A DNA stretch of 64,000 bases. It comes from Rosettibacter sp037481715. Lineage in GTDB: Bacteria; Bacteroidota; Ignavibacteria; Ignavibacteriales; Melioribacteraceae. Shown piece by piece: positions 63,552 through 64,000 of this stretch (position 1 is the first letter of the stretch; each line of letters opens with the position of its first letter). The DNA is taken from contig JBBFLD010000005.1 of NCBI GenBank assembly GCA_037481715.1, forward strand, positions 1-64,000, in the 5' to 3' direction. Below the pieces are notes generated by a model. It ran no database searches. It worked only from the letters and a program-made list of their open reading frames with translations, and was not told the origin of the DNA. Both the position numbers and the translations under genes were made by a program.

Positions 63552-64000
63552 TTATTCTGGTCGCTTCGGCACCGACCTCAAAAATGTTCCAAACATCTTT
63601 TGTTCTTCGAGCCGGCATGACCAAACAAGGTCATCATTCCAAACTGTTATATCAGGACATCCATCGCACATGCTTTGTCTTCCATCCTGCATAAAATCAA
63701 CTGGCTGAATGAACATGATTGTTTGCATGTGTGCTTTCTTAAAAATTCTAAATGGATTCTTTAACATATTTGCTGCTGCTTTTCTTAATCCTTTATCAAA
63801 GGGCCACAAAAGCAGCATTGCAGCTCTTCCCATTTGTGTTGTCTTTGGTGATGCATAAGAAAGGTATGTCCCTTTGAAAAAGTGGTGTGCAATCATAACA
63901 AGTTCCAAAAATTTTGGACCTGCATAACCATAGATTTTTTTCTTCGTCCCGATTCTTTCTGTTAACAGCCACTTAAAAGAATCAACTTTTTCTGTTCCAT
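63552..64000 (-). CDS. C-terminal part of a probable radical SAM-like protein (cut by window edge)
   Basis: The frame stays open from 63552 to the window edge, so at least 149 residues are present and the N-terminus is missing. Visible features: KKIYGYAGPKFLELVMIAHHFFKG, a helical stretch, KKAHMQTIMFIQPVDFM, and a C-terminal MCDGCPDITVWNDDLVWSCRLEE segment with C-x2-C and a third Cys. This last motif recalls auxiliary Fe-S sites at the end of radical SAM proteins, but the SAM domain itself would lie outside the window, so this is tentative. A strong terminator follows. Confidence 0.55.
   Translation of the reverse strand, partial: GTEKVDSFKWLLTERIGTKKKIYGYAGPKFLELVMIAHHFFKGTYLSYASPKTTQMGRAAMLLLWPFDKGLRKAAANMLKNPFRIFKKAHMQTIMFIQPVDFMQDGRQSMCDGCPDITVWNDDLVWSCRLEEQKMFGTFLRSVPKRPE

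Overview
The window is AT-rich, gene-dense bacterial DNA. It most likely comes from a member of the Ignavibacteria/Ignavibacteriales (Bacteroidota-Chlorobiota group). Four secreted proteins end in the type IX secretion sorting module typical of this group (a Y-P-N-P-F-N-type motif about 80-90 residues from the end, then a terminal K or R). The tRNA-Asn promoter has a Bacteroidota-type TAnnTTTG -7 element, and many starts lack a strong Shine-Dalgarno sequence. The taxonomic call is an inference from these traits.

Region 1 (about 0.1-16.4 kb) is a beta-mannan/hemicellulose utilisation locus. A divergent sugar 2-epimerase (mannobiose/cellobiose type) is followed on the + strand by three GH5 enzymes, a GH26 mannanase, a GH28-like beta-helix enzyme, an esterase-D-like hydrolase and an SGNH acetylesterase. 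Inside it sits a three-gene signalling unit: a membrane-tethered sugar-binding protein, a membrane histidine kinase and an NtrC-type sigma-54 response regulator, with no ABC permease. Surface lipoprotein mannanases would cut the polymer, the esterases would remove acetyl groups, the epimerase would process the disaccharide, and the signalling unit probably senses the product.

Region 2 (16.5-31.2 kb) encodes secreted and envelope proteins on the - strand: an M1 peptidase, a small beta-barrel, a lipoprotein, a BNR-repeat protein and a 2176-residue adhesin-like protein with beta-helix and von Willebrand A domains. It also holds methylmalonyl-CoA epimerase, tRNA-Asn with its own promoter and terminator, a cold shock protein, MsrA, and a lamin-tail-domain protein.

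Region 3 (31.2-43.1 kb) is housekeeping. A TPP riboswitch precedes thiC, an AIR-synthase-like gene, thiD and thiE. Then come an ECF sigma/anti-sigma pair, an AlkA-type glycosylase, a cNMP/GAF kinase-like protein that lacks its phospho-acceptor histidine, miaA, a glycosyltransferase, an SRAP protein and prfA.

Region 4 (43.1-64 kb) is a - strand surface-glycan locus. It carries a pseudaminic acid pathway (PseB, C, G, H, I and an SpsF-type cytidylyltransferase). Embedded in it are an FkbH-like enzyme, an acyl carrier protein, a VOC-fold protein and a methyltransferase, which together suggest an unusual acyl (perhaps glyceroyl or O-methyl-glyceroyl) decoration of the nonulosonic acid. Next come a GT42/Maf-like candidate nonulosonic acid transferase, glycosyltransferases, a flippase, a YfhO-like membrane protein and a sugar epimerase. 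Two small nucleotidyltransferase pairs are inserted, and several non-coding repeat elements lie in the gaps.
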